Positions 41,902 through 50,209 of a stretch of 64,000 nucleotides of DNA are shown piece after piece (positions within the stretch are counted from its first letter, which is position 1; every line of letters begins with the position of its first letter). The position numbers and the translations under genes are program-made. The stretch lies in NCBI RefSeq assembly GCF_001672775.1, contig NZ_LZKJ01000133.1:28178-92177 (forward strand), written 5' to 3'. This DNA is from Mycobacterium kyorinense. Its GTDB lineage: Bacteria > Actinomycetota > Actinomycetes > Mycobacteriales > Mycobacteriaceae. The notes below the pieces were generated by a model. It was not told where the DNA came from and did not search any database. It was given only the letters and a program-made list of their open reading frames with translations.

Positions 41902-43362
41902 TCATCTGGTGAAGAGGTAATCCTCGTCGCGAGGCTGGGCCAGCATCCGGGTGAGACGTCTGCGGGTGAACGGCCACAGATCGATGTGGTTGTCGTCGGC
42001 GAAATACCAAGAGTTGCAACCGGTGTTCCACACGGTCGGCACCATTGCCTCGGCGACGTCGTCGGCGAACCGGGTGGTGGCTTCCTCGGTGATTTCGACC
42101 GTGCTGATTTCTCCGGCGCGGAACCGCCGCAGCCACTCGGTGATGTAGCGGGCCGTCAACTCCGCGACGAGTTGCAGTGAGATCGACCCGGTCGGGGAGT
42201 TGGGGCCCAGGACCGTGAACAGGTTAGGGAATCCGGGGATGGCCGTCATCGCCCAGGCGCGAGGCCCTTTTTCCCACGCATCGTCGATGGAGAGTCCGTC
42301 GCGGCCGCGCAGGTTCATCGGACGCATGTAGTTGTGCGCTTGGAAACCGGTAGCGAGCACGATGACATCGAGATCGCGCTGGACCCCGTCGGCCGTTCGT
42401 ATCCCGGTCGGGGTGACTGCTGTAATGGGCTCGGTGACAAAACTGGCGTTCGGCTTGGCAATCGCGCGGTAATAGCTGCCGGAGATCACCTGGCGCTTGC
42501 AGAACGGTTGATAGTCGGGAGTGAGTCGCGCGCGAAGCTCTTTATCCGGCACTTGAACTCGCAAACACAACCGCGCATAGCCCTGTGCCAGCCGTCGGCG
42601 CCACGTCGGCCGGGTCACCATGTCGACGGCGAGATCGGAACCGCCGCGCTGCAGCAGACCCACCACCCGGCCGAGGCCTGGCAATGCGCCGAGCAGTCGG
42701 TCAAGCACACCTGGTTGCCGTAGCCCTGTCGGCAACCACATCACCCACTGTGGGGTGCGGACGAAATGTGTGATGTGTGCCGCGCCGGGTTGCAGTGCCG
42801 AAAAGATCTGCACCCCTGTCGATCCCGTACCCACCACCGCCACGCGCTTGCCCGCAGTATCGACGTCGGTCCAACGCGCTGTGTGCACAACCGGTCCGTT
42901 GAAGGAGTCCATGCCGGGAATGTCAGGGATGAACGGGTGGTGCAGCACACCGGTGGCAGCCACGACGAAGTCGGCGTCGATCTCATCACCGCCGGCGGTC
43001 GTCAGCCGCCACCGGTTGTCACCAAAAGCCGCCGAGATGACTTCGCAATCCAACCTGAGGTGTTCGTCGAGTTGAAGGCTTCCAACAACGTCGCGGTGAT
43101 ACTGCTGGATCTCCTCGCCGGTAGCCCAGAAGTCCTTCCAGTCGGGCTTCGGCGCGAACGCAAACTGGTAGCCATGTGACATCACATCGCACCGCAAGCC
43201 GGGGTAGCGGTTCCAATGCCAAACCCCGCCGACATCGGAACCCTTTTCCAAGATCACGAAGTCGCTGAACCCGGCTTGCTTGAAGGTGTGGGCGACAGCG
43301 ATCCCCGCCATGCCGGCCCCGATGATCGCGATGCGAGGTTCCCGTTGGGGAGCTTGGGCCAT
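41902..43362 (-). CDS. Flavin-containing / Baeyer-Villiger-type monooxygenase
   Basis: 486 residues from the ATG at 43362 (a GTG lies one codon upstream). FAD binding GAGMAG lies near residue 16 and NADPH binding GTGSTG near 179. The Baeyer-Villiger fingerprint FxGxxxHxxxW is present as FNGPVVHTARW (about 155-165), followed by TD. The C-terminal ATGF motif is also present. Such enzymes insert oxygen next to ketones or oxidise soft nucleophiles; mycobacterial homologues include EthA-like proteins and others of unknown substrate. It converges on the permease gene with 6 bp between stops. No regulator is adjacent. Confidence 0.9.
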   Translation of the reverse strand: MAQAPQREPRIAIIGAGMAGIAVAHTFKQAGFSDFVILEKGSDVGGVWHWNRYPGLRCDVMSHGYQFAFAPKPDWKDFWATGEEIQQYHRDVVGSLQLDEHLRLDCEVISAAFGDNRWRLTTAGGDEIDADFVVAATGVLHHPFIPDIPGMDSFNGPVVHTARWTDVDTAGKRVAVVGTGSTGVQIFSALQPGAAHITHFVRTPQWVMWLPTGLRQPGVLDRLLGALPGLGRVVGLLQRGGSDLAVDMVTRPTWRRRLAQGYARLCLRVQVPDKELRARLTPDYQPFCKRQVISGSYYRAIAKPNASFVTEPITAVTPTGIRTADGVQRDLDVIVLATGFQAHNYMRPMNLRGRDGLSIDDAWEKGPRAWAMTAIPGFPNLFTVLGPNSPTGSISLQLVAELTARYITEWLRRFRAGEISTVEITEEATTRFADDVAEAMVPTVWNTGCNSWYFADDNHIDLWPFTRRRLTRMLAQPRDEDYLFTR

Positions 43363-43458
43363 CACGCTGCTCCGGACACAATGCGGACTAGTACTGCGCT
43401 TGGGTATTCGAACCCTATGCTTGCCGGAACTCAGCCCGCAACCCTAGTTCGGTTCCGG

Positions 43459-44823
43459 CTAGGGCACGTCGTCGTCTTCCTCGCGGAGGAGTTTTTCGGG
43501 GTGGTGGTAGGTGTTGGTGCGGGGTTGGCCGTGGTCGAGGTGTGGGGGTGGGATCCATTGGGTGTCGCCGTTTTTGAGTTTGCGGGTGGTCCAGCCACCG
43601 GAGGTGACCAGTTTGTGGTGGGGGCCGCAGGCCAGGGTGAGATCGTCGACGTTGGTGTCGCGGCATTGGGCGTAGTCGGTGACGTGGTGGACTTCGGTGA
43701 GATAGCCAGGCACATCACAGTGGGGAAACGTGCAGCCACGGTCTTTAGCGTGCAGCACGATCCGTTGACCGGGGCAGGCCAACCGCTTGGTGTGATAGAG
43801 CCCGATGGCTTTGCCGTTGTCGAAAATCGACAGATAGTGATGGGCGTGTGAGGCCAGCCGGATCACATCGGACATCGGTAGCAGGGTGCCGCCGGCGGTG
43901 CGGGCTTTGCCGGTGCCGGATTCCAGTTCGGTCAGGGTGGTAGACACGATGATGGTGGCCGGCAGCCCATTGTGTTGACCTAACTGGCCGGAGGCCAGCA
44001 GGGCGCGGGCGGCGGCGAGCAGCGCGTCATGGTTGCGCTGGGCGGTGCTGCGGGTGTCACGGTCGATGGCCTCTTGGGACGGGGTGCCGCTGACACACGG
44101 GGTGGGGTCCTCAGGGTTGCACATGCCGGGGGCGGCCAGCTTGGCCCATATCGCTTCGATGGCCGCCCGCAGCTCAGGGCTCATACAGCCGGTCAGCTGC
44201 GACATCGCATCGGGGTGCTGATTGCCCAGGGCCAAGCCGCGGCGTCGGGCCCGGTCGGTGTCGGTGAAATCCCCGTCGGGATTGAGACAGTCGGTGAGGC
44301 GGGCGGCGAGCTTGGCCAAGTCATCGGGGCGATGCTCGCCGGCCAGCTGGGCCAGGTGGGCTTCGGCGCGTTCGCGGGTCTCCACGTCCACGGTGTCGGG
44401 TAGCCGGTGAAAAAAACTGCGGATCACCGCCACATGCCCGGCCCCGAGGGTCCCGGCACGCTGCGCGGCGGCCGTCGCGGGCAGGAGCGGTTCGAGCGGT
44501 TCGCCGGTGATCGCGCGGCGCGACCCCAGATCGGCGGCCTCGCCGATGCGCCGGGCGGCGTCGGCGCGGGTGATCTGTAACCGCTCGGCCAACGCAAACC
44601 CCAGCTTGCCACCCAGCTCGGCTTCATCGGCCTGCTCGGCGAGCTGGTTAATCAGCGGATGTTCGACGGCGGGCAGCTGGCGGCGCAGCGTCTCACAGCG
44701 CTGCAGCATGACCAGCCGCTCAGGGGTGGTCAGCCCGTCAAAGCACAAGTCCAAGGCCCGCTTGAGGTATGCGGTCAGCCCATCGAAGACCTCATCGATC
44801 TCCTCACGACTACTCGCACGCAT
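43459..44823 (-). CDS. DUF222/HNH endonuclease (13E12 repeat family)
   Basis: 454 residues with the two-part layout of the mycobacterial 13E12 family. DUF222 helical domain at about 30-330 ([39 protein letters not shown]) and a C-terminal HNH domain at about 370-430 with [17 protein letters not shown] and [12 protein letters not shown]. The active site looks complete. In M. tuberculosis these proteins are multicopy and associated with REP13E12 repeats, one of which lies between Rv1147 and the sirtuin; in this window that spot is empty and a copy is here instead. Mobility is suspected, but no flanking repeats were identified. Confidence 0.88.
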   Translation of the reverse strand: MRASSREEIDEVFDGLTAYLKRALDLCFDGLTTPERLVMLQRCETLRRQLPAVEHPLINQLAEQADEAELGGKLGFALAERLQITRADAARRIGEAADLGSRRAITGEPLEPLLPATAAAQRAGTLGAGHVAVIRSFFHRLPDTVDVETRERAEAHLAQLAGEHRPDDLAKLAARLTDCLNPDGDFTDTDRARRRGLALGNQHPDAMSQLTGCMSPELRAAIEAIWAKLAAPGMCNPEDPTPCVSGTPSQEAIDRDTRSTAQRNHDALLAAARALLASGQLGQHNGLPATIIVSTTLTELESGTGKARTAGGTLLPMSDVIRLASHAHHYLSIFDNGKAIGLYHTKRLACPGQRIVLHAKDRGCTFPHCDVPGYLTEVHHVTDYAQCRDTNVDDLTLACGPHHKLVTSGGWTTRKLKNGDTQWIPPPHLDHGQPRTNTYHHPEKLLREEDDDVP

Positions 44824-44958
44824 GTTCGAATTCTATCGACGGACACCGACAACAACGGCCGCCGTGTGACCACTGAAGCTAAAGTGGCAGAAGTGATTTC
44901 GGCGGAGGCCTGCGGCCACGGCCCCCACTCATGAATGCACAGTCCAGCGGATGGTTAA

Positions 44959-46215
44959 GTGGCCATCGTGAAGCGATTGCTGGCCATACTGGCTCCCCTC
45001 ACCGGACTGGCATTCACCCTCAATGGCTACCAGCCGCTGAGCAAGCGGGGCTATCCCTCGATTTTGGCGTTCGCCTATGGAGTGTTCGCGTCGGAGCTCC
45101 CGCTGCCGATGGTGGGCAGCCAGGCGGCAACACTTGCGGCAATCACCCGTTGGCTCACCCCGCGGCTGCGTTGGTTCGCCTGGCTGGTATCCGGGTTGTC
45201 ATGGCTGGGCCTGGTGGGGCTGTATCGCATCGGCCGTCAGGCCGACGGGCCACTGACCGCCGCCTTGGACGCGGGGCTGGGCGTGGGCCGTCGCACCGAC
45301 TCGCGTGGCTTGTGGAAGCTTCCGGCCGGCGCGGGCACCGCCAAAACCCCCGGCGTTGTCCGGATGATGCGGATCTACGGCGACTATGCGCACGACACCG
45401 ACATCAGCTACGGCCCGTATGGCTCGCGCAACCACCTCGACATCTGGCGGCGCCCCGATCTGGATCGGGGCGGGCGGGCGCCCGTGCTCTTGCAGGTTCC
45501 CGGCGGCGCTTGGATGGTGGGCAGCAAACGCCAACAGGCGTATCCGTTGATGAGTCATCTGGCTGAGCTGGGCTGGGTGTGTGTGGCGATCAACTATCGC
45601 CTCAGTCCGCGCTCGACGTGGCCCGACCATTTGATCGATGTCAAACGCGCGCTGGCCTGGACCAGGGAGCACATCGCCGAATACGGCGGTGACCCCGATT
45701 GGATCGCGATCACCGGCGGCTCCGCGGGTGGGCACCTGTCCGCGCTCGCGGCGGTGACGGCGAACGATCCGCAGTTTCAACCCGGTTTCGAGAGTGCCGA
45801 TACCAGCGTGCGGGCAGCGGTCCCGTTCTATGGCGTCTACGATTTCACCGCAACCGATTCGTCGATGCACCCACTGATGGTGCCGTCGCTGGCGAAGTAC
45901 GTGTTCAAGCTGTCGCGCACCGAGACTGCCGACGCCTTCCGTGCCGCCTCACCGATCAGCTACGTTTCCCAGGACGCGCCACCGTTTTTCGTGCTGCACG
46001 GACGCAATGACTCGCTGATCCCGGTCGAGCAGGCGCGCGCCTTCAGCGCACGGCTGCGGGAAGTCAGTCGCAACCCGGTGGTCTACGCCGAATTACCGTT
46101 CGCGCAGCACGCTTTCGATATCTTCGGATCCACGCGCGCCGCACATGCTGCGGTGGCCGTCGAGCAGTTCCTCGCGGAAATCTATAGCCGCGCGGAAATC
46201 CGGCAAGCAGGTTAA
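44959..46215 (+). CDS. Membrane-anchored alpha/beta hydrolase (LipC/LipQ-like carboxylesterase)
   Basis: 418 residues from a GTG at 44959; a second GTG at 44968 gives MKRLLAILAP. The first about 100 residues contain membrane segments (ALVSGLSWLGLVGLY-like). The esterase domain is of the hormone-sensitive-lipase/BD-FAE type: oxyanion loop VPGGAWMVG, nucleophile Ser255 in GGSAGG, Asp351 in GRNDSLIP and His384 in FAQHAFDIF. The same architecture occurs in M. tuberculosis LipC and LipQ. It likely hydrolyses lipid esters at the cell envelope. It converges on the reductase gene across a MIRU-like element. Confidence 0.85.
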   Translation: MAIVKRLLAILAPLTGLAFTLNGYQPLSKRGYPSILAFAYGVFASELPLPMVGSQAATLAAITRWLTPRLRWFAWLVSGLSWLGLVGLYRIGRQADGPLTAALDAGLGVGRRTDSRGLWKLPAGAGTAKTPGVVRMMRIYGDYAHDTDISYGPYGSRNHLDIWRRPDLDRGGRAPVLLQVPGGAWMVGSKRQQAYPLMSHLAELGWVCVAINYRLSPRSTWPDHLIDVKRALAWTREHIAEYGGDPDWIAITGGSAGGHLSALAAVTANDPQFQPGFESADTSVRAAVPFYGVYDFTATDSSMHPLMVPSLAKYVFKLSRTETADAFRAASPISYVSQDAPPFFVLHGRNDSLIPVEQARAFSARLREVSRNPVVYAELPFAQHAFDIFGSTRAAHAAVAVEQFLAEIYSRAEIRQAG

Positions 46216-46268
46216 CTCAGGCGTCGGCGGGAACCCGGCGCCCGGCGTCGCCGTGCTTGGTTTGATTG

Positions 46269-46354
46269 CGCGGCTCCTCATCGCGCTGCGCGTCCCCTCG
46301 CCGCTGCGCGCCTGGGGCGCCCTACTGCATCGTCGCCGCGCTTGCGATCGCCGC
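46269..46354 (-). repeat. MIRU-like element plus GC-rich intergenic repeat
   Basis: Read on the minus strand it has CGGCGACGATGCAG followed by GCGATGAGGAGC, the same cores as 4325-4360 and 63692-63745. It is followed on the plus strand by TCGCCGCGCTTGCGATCGCC (46333-46352), which recurs at 50185-50204. It fills the convergent lipase/reductase junction. Confidence 0.65.
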
Positions 46355-47442
46355 TAGGCGTCGATCACTACGCGATCGCTTTTCGCCCGTGACACGCAGA
46401 CCAGCATCTCGCCATCGTCTTCGACGGTGCGCCCGCGCCGATCGACCTCTCCGGCGAGCACCTTGACCTTGCAGGTCCCGCAAAACCCTTGCTGGCACGA
46501 ATATGCGGTCGTGCGATCGTGGTCGAGCATGACGTCGAGGGCCGACCGGTTGCCCGGAATGCTGAGCACCCGCTGCGAGCGCGCGAGTTCGAGCTCGAAC
46601 GGGACGCCGTTGACGACCGGCGGCGGGCTGAACCGCTCGTAGTGCAGTGCCGCGTTGACGTGTTTGTCGCGTGCAGTGCGCACCGAGTCAAGCATGCCCG
46701 TCGGACCGCACACGTAGACGGCGGTCTCTGATCCGGCGTCGGCAAGCAACTCCTCCGCGGTGGCGAACCGGCCGCGCTCGTCGTCGGCCCACACCGTGAC
46801 TCGATCCGGCGCCACCGCCACCACTTCGTCGAGCAGCGGCATGTACTGGCGGCTCCTGCCGGCATAGACGGCGCGCCAATTGATTCCATGCTGGTGCGCC
46901 AGTTGGATCATGGGCAGGATCGGCGTCACTCCGATGCCGCCGATCACGAACAACACCTCGCGTTCGTCGGTGACAAGGTAGAACGCGTTGCGCGGGCCTT
47001 CGAAAACCAGCGTGTCGCCGACGTCGAAACCGTCATGCATCTCGATCGAACCGCCGCCGCCGTCGGCGATCCGCCGCACAGCGATCCGGTAGTCGGTGCG
47101 CCGCCCGGGCGGCCCGCACAGCGAGTACTGGCGGCGGCGCTCCGCGGACAGCCGAACGTCGATGTGCGCGCCGGGCGTCCACGACGGCAGCAACCCGCCG
47201 TCGGGATCAGCCAACGTCAAACCGACGACATCGGGTGACAGCAGTTCGCGTTTGGTGATGACCGCGGTATTGGCGCGCTGCACCGGCGATACCCGCGACG
47301 GCGTCCAGCGCGACGCCGACGCGAAGCCGCCGAACAGTGCGCCCACGCCGACCAGCGCACTGTAGATCCGGTCGCGTTTGCGACGGCCGTAGAGGTCTTG
47401 CGGTCTACTGGCCCAAATACTTTGCGTCGCTTTGTCTCTCAT
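46354..47442 (-). CDS. PDR-type flavin reductase with C-terminal [2Fe-2S] ferredoxin domain
   Basis: 362 residues from the ATG at 47442. Domain order is flavin (RQYSLCG, about 104-110), NAD(P)H (VIGGIGVTPILPM, VYVCGPTGM), then plant-type [2Fe-2S] with C316, C321, C324 and C349 (SCQQGFCGTCK). This is the order of phthalate dioxygenase reductase, which feeds electrons from NAD(P)H to oxygenases. A hydrophobic stretch at about 27-42 may anchor it to the membrane. Its start overlaps the ephD stop by 4 nt, so its natural partner is probably the ferritin-like protein two genes upstream. Confidence 0.88.
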   Translation of the reverse strand: MRDKATQSIWASRPQDLYGRRKRDRIYSALVGVGALFGGFASASRWTPSRVSPVQRANTAVITKRELLSPDVVGLTLADPDGGLLPSWTPGAHIDVRLSAERRRQYSLCGPPGRRTDYRIAVRRIADGGGGSIEMHDGFDVGDTLVFEGPRNAFYLVTDEREVLFVIGGIGVTPILPMIQLAHQHGINWRAVYAGRSRQYMPLLDEVVAVAPDRVTVWADDERGRFATAEELLADAGSETAVYVCGPTGMLDSVRTARDKHVNAALHYERFSPPPVVNGVPFELELARSQRVLSIPGNRSALDVMLDHDRTTAYSCQQGFCGTCKVKVLAGEVDRRGRTVEDDGEMLVCVSRAKSDRVVIDA

Positions 47443-49196
47443 GTCTGCCTGATGTCGAACCGCGCGACCAGCCGGACCAGCGAGGGACTGATTCGTCGCA
47501 TCGCGTAACCGACGCGGGACTCGGCCGCGATCGGCAGTACCGGCGACCCGGTCCGCACCGACTTCACGATCGCTTTCGCGACGGCCTCCGGCGTGTAGTT
47601 GCGCCGCCGATAAGCCGCGTCGGCCCTCTGCCGGGCCCGCTCTTGTGCCTCGGCCGACATACCGGCGTAGATGGTGCTTTTGGCGATGTTGGTGTTCACG
47701 AAGCCCGGACACACCGCAGTGACCGTGATGCCCTCGTCGGCCAGGTCCGCGCGCATCGACTCGCTCAACGCCAACACCGCGGCCTTGGTGGTTCCGTAGG
47801 CCACCATGGATTTCGACGGCAGAAACGCCGCGGCTGATGCGACGTTGATGATGGTGCCGCCCTGGCCACGTTCGACCATCTGGCCGCCGAATGCCCGGCT
47901 GCCGTTGATGACGCCGCGCACGTTGACTGCGATGATGGCGTCCCACTGCTCCGATGATGTCTCCAAAAACCGGCCCGCCATCGCGATACCGGCATTGTTG
48001 ACCAGGATGTCGACCACGCCGTGCTTGTTGTGTACTTGGGCCGCAAGGTCTTCCATCGCCGCTTCGTCGGTGACGTCGAGCGGATAGACCGCGGCCTCGG
48101 CGCCAGCCGCCCGGACCATCTCTGCAGTCTCGTTGGCCGTAGCGTGATCTCGGTCGACCAGCACCACGGTAGCTGCGCCCTGACGGGCGAACTCGATTGC
48201 GGTGGCCCGCCCGATTCCGGAGCCCGCCCCGGTCACCAGTGCAAGTTTGCCGCGCACGTCACGAGCGCCGGTCACGACGGAAGACTTGCCCGTCGGCGCT
48301 GCGCCCTCGGTGACAAGGTCGATCCACTCGCTGGTCAGCCGGGCGATGACGTCGGGACGCGAGTTGACCACCCAGTGTCCGCCCTCGATAGTGACGACCC
48401 GGCTGCCGTCGGGAATCGCGCCGGTGAACCGCTGCAGGGGAGGCGACACGAAATAGTCCTTGCGCGGCACGAGTACCTGCACCGGGACGCGGGTTTGGGG
48501 CAGCTGCTCGCCGGGCGACAACAGCGGTCCGGGCATGTTGGCGCGGTACAGGTTTAGGCCATTGAGGTAGTCGTGCGTCGAGCGGGGCACCGCACCACGT
48601 TGGCTGCGGGTGCTTGATCGGCCGATACGCGCAACCGCCTCAAACACTTTCGCTGTCGCCCGAGACTGGATCGCCAGTTCCGGCGCGCCCGGGCACAAGA
48701 AGAACCAGATGTAGGTGGAGGCCAGGAATTGCCTGGCGACATCGGCGACGCCCCGTGGTGTGCGCGCCGACCGCAAAAACCTGCCTGCGTAATTCAGGTG
48801 CGGTCCCGAGATCGACGTGAACGAGGCGATCTTGCCCATCACCGACTCGTCGGTGACCGCCGCCCAGGCCTGGATCGACCCCCAGTCGTGGGCCAGCAGA
48901 TGAACCTCGTCGACCCCGAGACTGTCGATCACCGCGCCGGTATCAGAAACCAGTTGGGGCAGCCGATATCCCGATCGGTCATCCGGCGCGGACGATTCAC
49001 CGATGCCGCGCACGTCGTAGGCCACGAAGTTGTATCGGCCACTGAGGTTTCCGGCTACGCCGTCCCAGACGTGGTGGTTGTCCGGGTAGCCGTGAATCGC
49101 CAGGATGGTCGGGCGACGCTGGTCGATCTCGGTGTAGGCGTGCACCGCCAGCGAAACGCCGTCCGAGGCCGCAACGGTGTGAGTCATCAGAGTCAT
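47439..49196 (-). CDS. ephD: EphD-like fusion: epoxide hydrolase plus short-chain dehydrogenase
   Basis: 585 residues in two parts. Residues 1-300 are an alpha/beta hydrolase with oxyanion motif HGYPDN and nucleophile Asp104 in AHDWGS, as in epoxide hydrolases. Residues 312-585 are an SDR with TGAGSGIG (322-329), NNAGIAMAG and YGTTK. The same fusion occurs in M. tuberculosis EphD (Rv2214c), which acts on mycolic-acid epoxides. The ATG at 49196 overlaps the upstream stop by 1 nt (TGATG), with a second ATG at 49187. The symbol reflects the architecture; orthology to Rv2214c is not proven. Confidence 0.85.
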   Translation of the reverse strand: MTLMTHTVAASDGVSLAVHAYTEIDQRRPTILAIHGYPDNHHVWDGVAGNLSGRYNFVAYDVRGIGESSAPDDRSGYRLPQLVSDTGAVIDSLGVDEVHLLAHDWGSIQAWAAVTDESVMGKIASFTSISGPHLNYAGRFLRSARTPRGVADVARQFLASTYIWFFLCPGAPELAIQSRATAKVFEAVARIGRSSTRSQRGAVPRSTHDYLNGLNLYRANMPGPLLSPGEQLPQTRVPVQVLVPRKDYFVSPPLQRFTGAIPDGSRVVTIEGGHWVVNSRPDVIARLTSEWIDLVTEGAAPTGKSSVVTGARDVRGKLALVTGAGSGIGRATAIEFARQGAATVVLVDRDHATANETAEMVRAAGAEAAVYPLDVTDEAAMEDLAAQVHNKHGVVDILVNNAGIAMAGRFLETSSEQWDAIIAVNVRGVINGSRAFGGQMVERGQGGTIINVASAAAFLPSKSMVAYGTTKAAVLALSESMRADLADEGITVTAVCPGFVNTNIAKSTIYAGMSAEAQERARQRADAAYRRRNYTPEAVAKAIVKSVRTGSPVLPIAAESRVGYAMRRISPSLVRLVARFDIRQT

Positions 49197-50104
49197 CAGT
49201 GCGACGCGCGGGCAGCAGGTGATCGAGCCAAGTAGTCGACCGCGCGACCGACGCCGCCCAACTGGGACGGATGGAAACTCGGCGTGTAGTAGGCGAGGAT
49301 GACGCGCAGGAATTCGAACGGTCCTGGCACCAAACCCCGGCGCGCCGCGGTGAAGTAGTCGCGCCAGCGTGGCTTGCTTCCGGGGGGCATGTACGGGTCG
49401 ACCGAATACATGAACCGCACGCCGCGAACGAACAACCACAACATCGCCGGCGTCACCAACAGTTGGGTGCGCACCTGCCGCCAGTACCCGCCGCGCAAAT
49501 GCTTCATCGTGTCGAACGCGACCGCTTTGTGCTCGACTTCTTCGGCGCCGTGCCAGCGCAGCAGATCCAACATCACCGGATCGGTGCCGAGCGCGTCGTG
49601 CTGGGGCGTGTCGAGAATCCATTCGCCCAGGATCGCGGTGTAGTGCTCGAGGGCTGCCACGATCGACACCCGCTCTACCAGCCAGCTCTGCTGGCGCCGT
49701 CGGCTCCACTTGGGCCGGTCGCCGACGAGTTTGCCGAATAGCCAGCGGATTTGGTCCGTGTACGGGGTCAGGTCGACGCCTTTGGCTGCGAAGTGCTCGG
49801 CCACCCCCGAGTGTGCCTGGGAGTGCATGGCCTCCTGGCTGATGAAGCCCTGCACGTCCAGCCGCAGTTGGTCGTCGCGGATCAGCGGCAACGACTTTTT
49901 GAACACGTCGACGATCCACTCCTCGCCCGCCGGCAGCAGCAGGTGCAGCACGTTGCAGAAGTGGGTGGCGAAGGGCTCGTTGGGGACGTAGTAGAACGGC
50001 AGCTTCGCCCAGTCGAACTCGACGTCACGAGGCTGAAGCACGAGTCGCTCGTGGTCGAGCGACGTATCGTGCGGACCGGCTGCCTGGTCATCGACAGTGA
50101 ACAT
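49196..50104 (-). CDS. PF10118-type 'metal-dependent hydrolase' with ferritin-like di-iron signature
   Basis: 302 residues. Families of this look are usually named metal-dependent hydrolase, but the sequence shows the four-helix di-iron pattern: E61/E62 (GEEW), E91-x-x-H94 (QEAMHSQAH), E153 (LEHYTAILGEW) and E189-x-x-H192 (AEEVEHKA). This suits an oxygenase, desaturase or oxidase that uses O2 and needs an electron donor, and a flavin/2Fe-2S reductase is encoded two genes downstream. ATG start with AGGGG 7 nt upstream. The stop overlaps ephD by 1 nt. The catalytic role is inferred. Confidence 0.8.
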   Translation of the reverse strand: MFTVDDQAAGPHDTSLDHERLVLQPRDVEFDWAKLPFYYVPNEPFATHFCNVLHLLLPAGEEWIVDVFKKSLPLIRDDQLRLDVQGFISQEAMHSQAHSGVAEHFAAKGVDLTPYTDQIRWLFGKLVGDRPKWSRRRQQSWLVERVSIVAALEHYTAILGEWILDTPQHDALGTDPVMLDLLRWHGAEEVEHKAVAFDTMKHLRGGYWRQVRTQLLVTPAMLWLFVRGVRFMYSVDPYMPPGSKPRWRDYFTAARRGLVPGPFEFLRVILAYYTPSFHPSQLGGVGRAVDYLARSPAARASH

Positions 50105-50209
50105 CGTGAACCCCTTGACTTGACATCCTGATACCCAAATCTAGACGCCCGCAGTCTTTGCGCACCGACCCGCTGCGCCCGGCTTCGCCGCGCTTGCGAT
50201 CGCCGCGGG
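50105..50209 (-). promoter_or_regulatory. Gap with repeat and possible promoter before the di-iron gene
   Basis: 105 bp between the FAAL-reductase stop and the di-iron ATG. It contains TCGCCGCGCTTGCGATCGCC at 50185-50204, shared with 46333-46352. The AT-richer part at 50115-50150 could hold a promoter for the three downstream minus-strand genes. Confidence 0.4.

Noticed and set aside
43459..44823. Insertion sequence
   Set aside because: The gene is a DUF222/HNH nuclease. No transposase motif, terminal inverted repeat or target duplication was found around it.
47439..49919. Longer 826-codon version of the EphD frame
   Set aside because: The extra N-terminal part is antisense-free but overlaps the di-iron gene in another frame. 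The EphD fold begins at ATG 49196 with a TGATG overlap.
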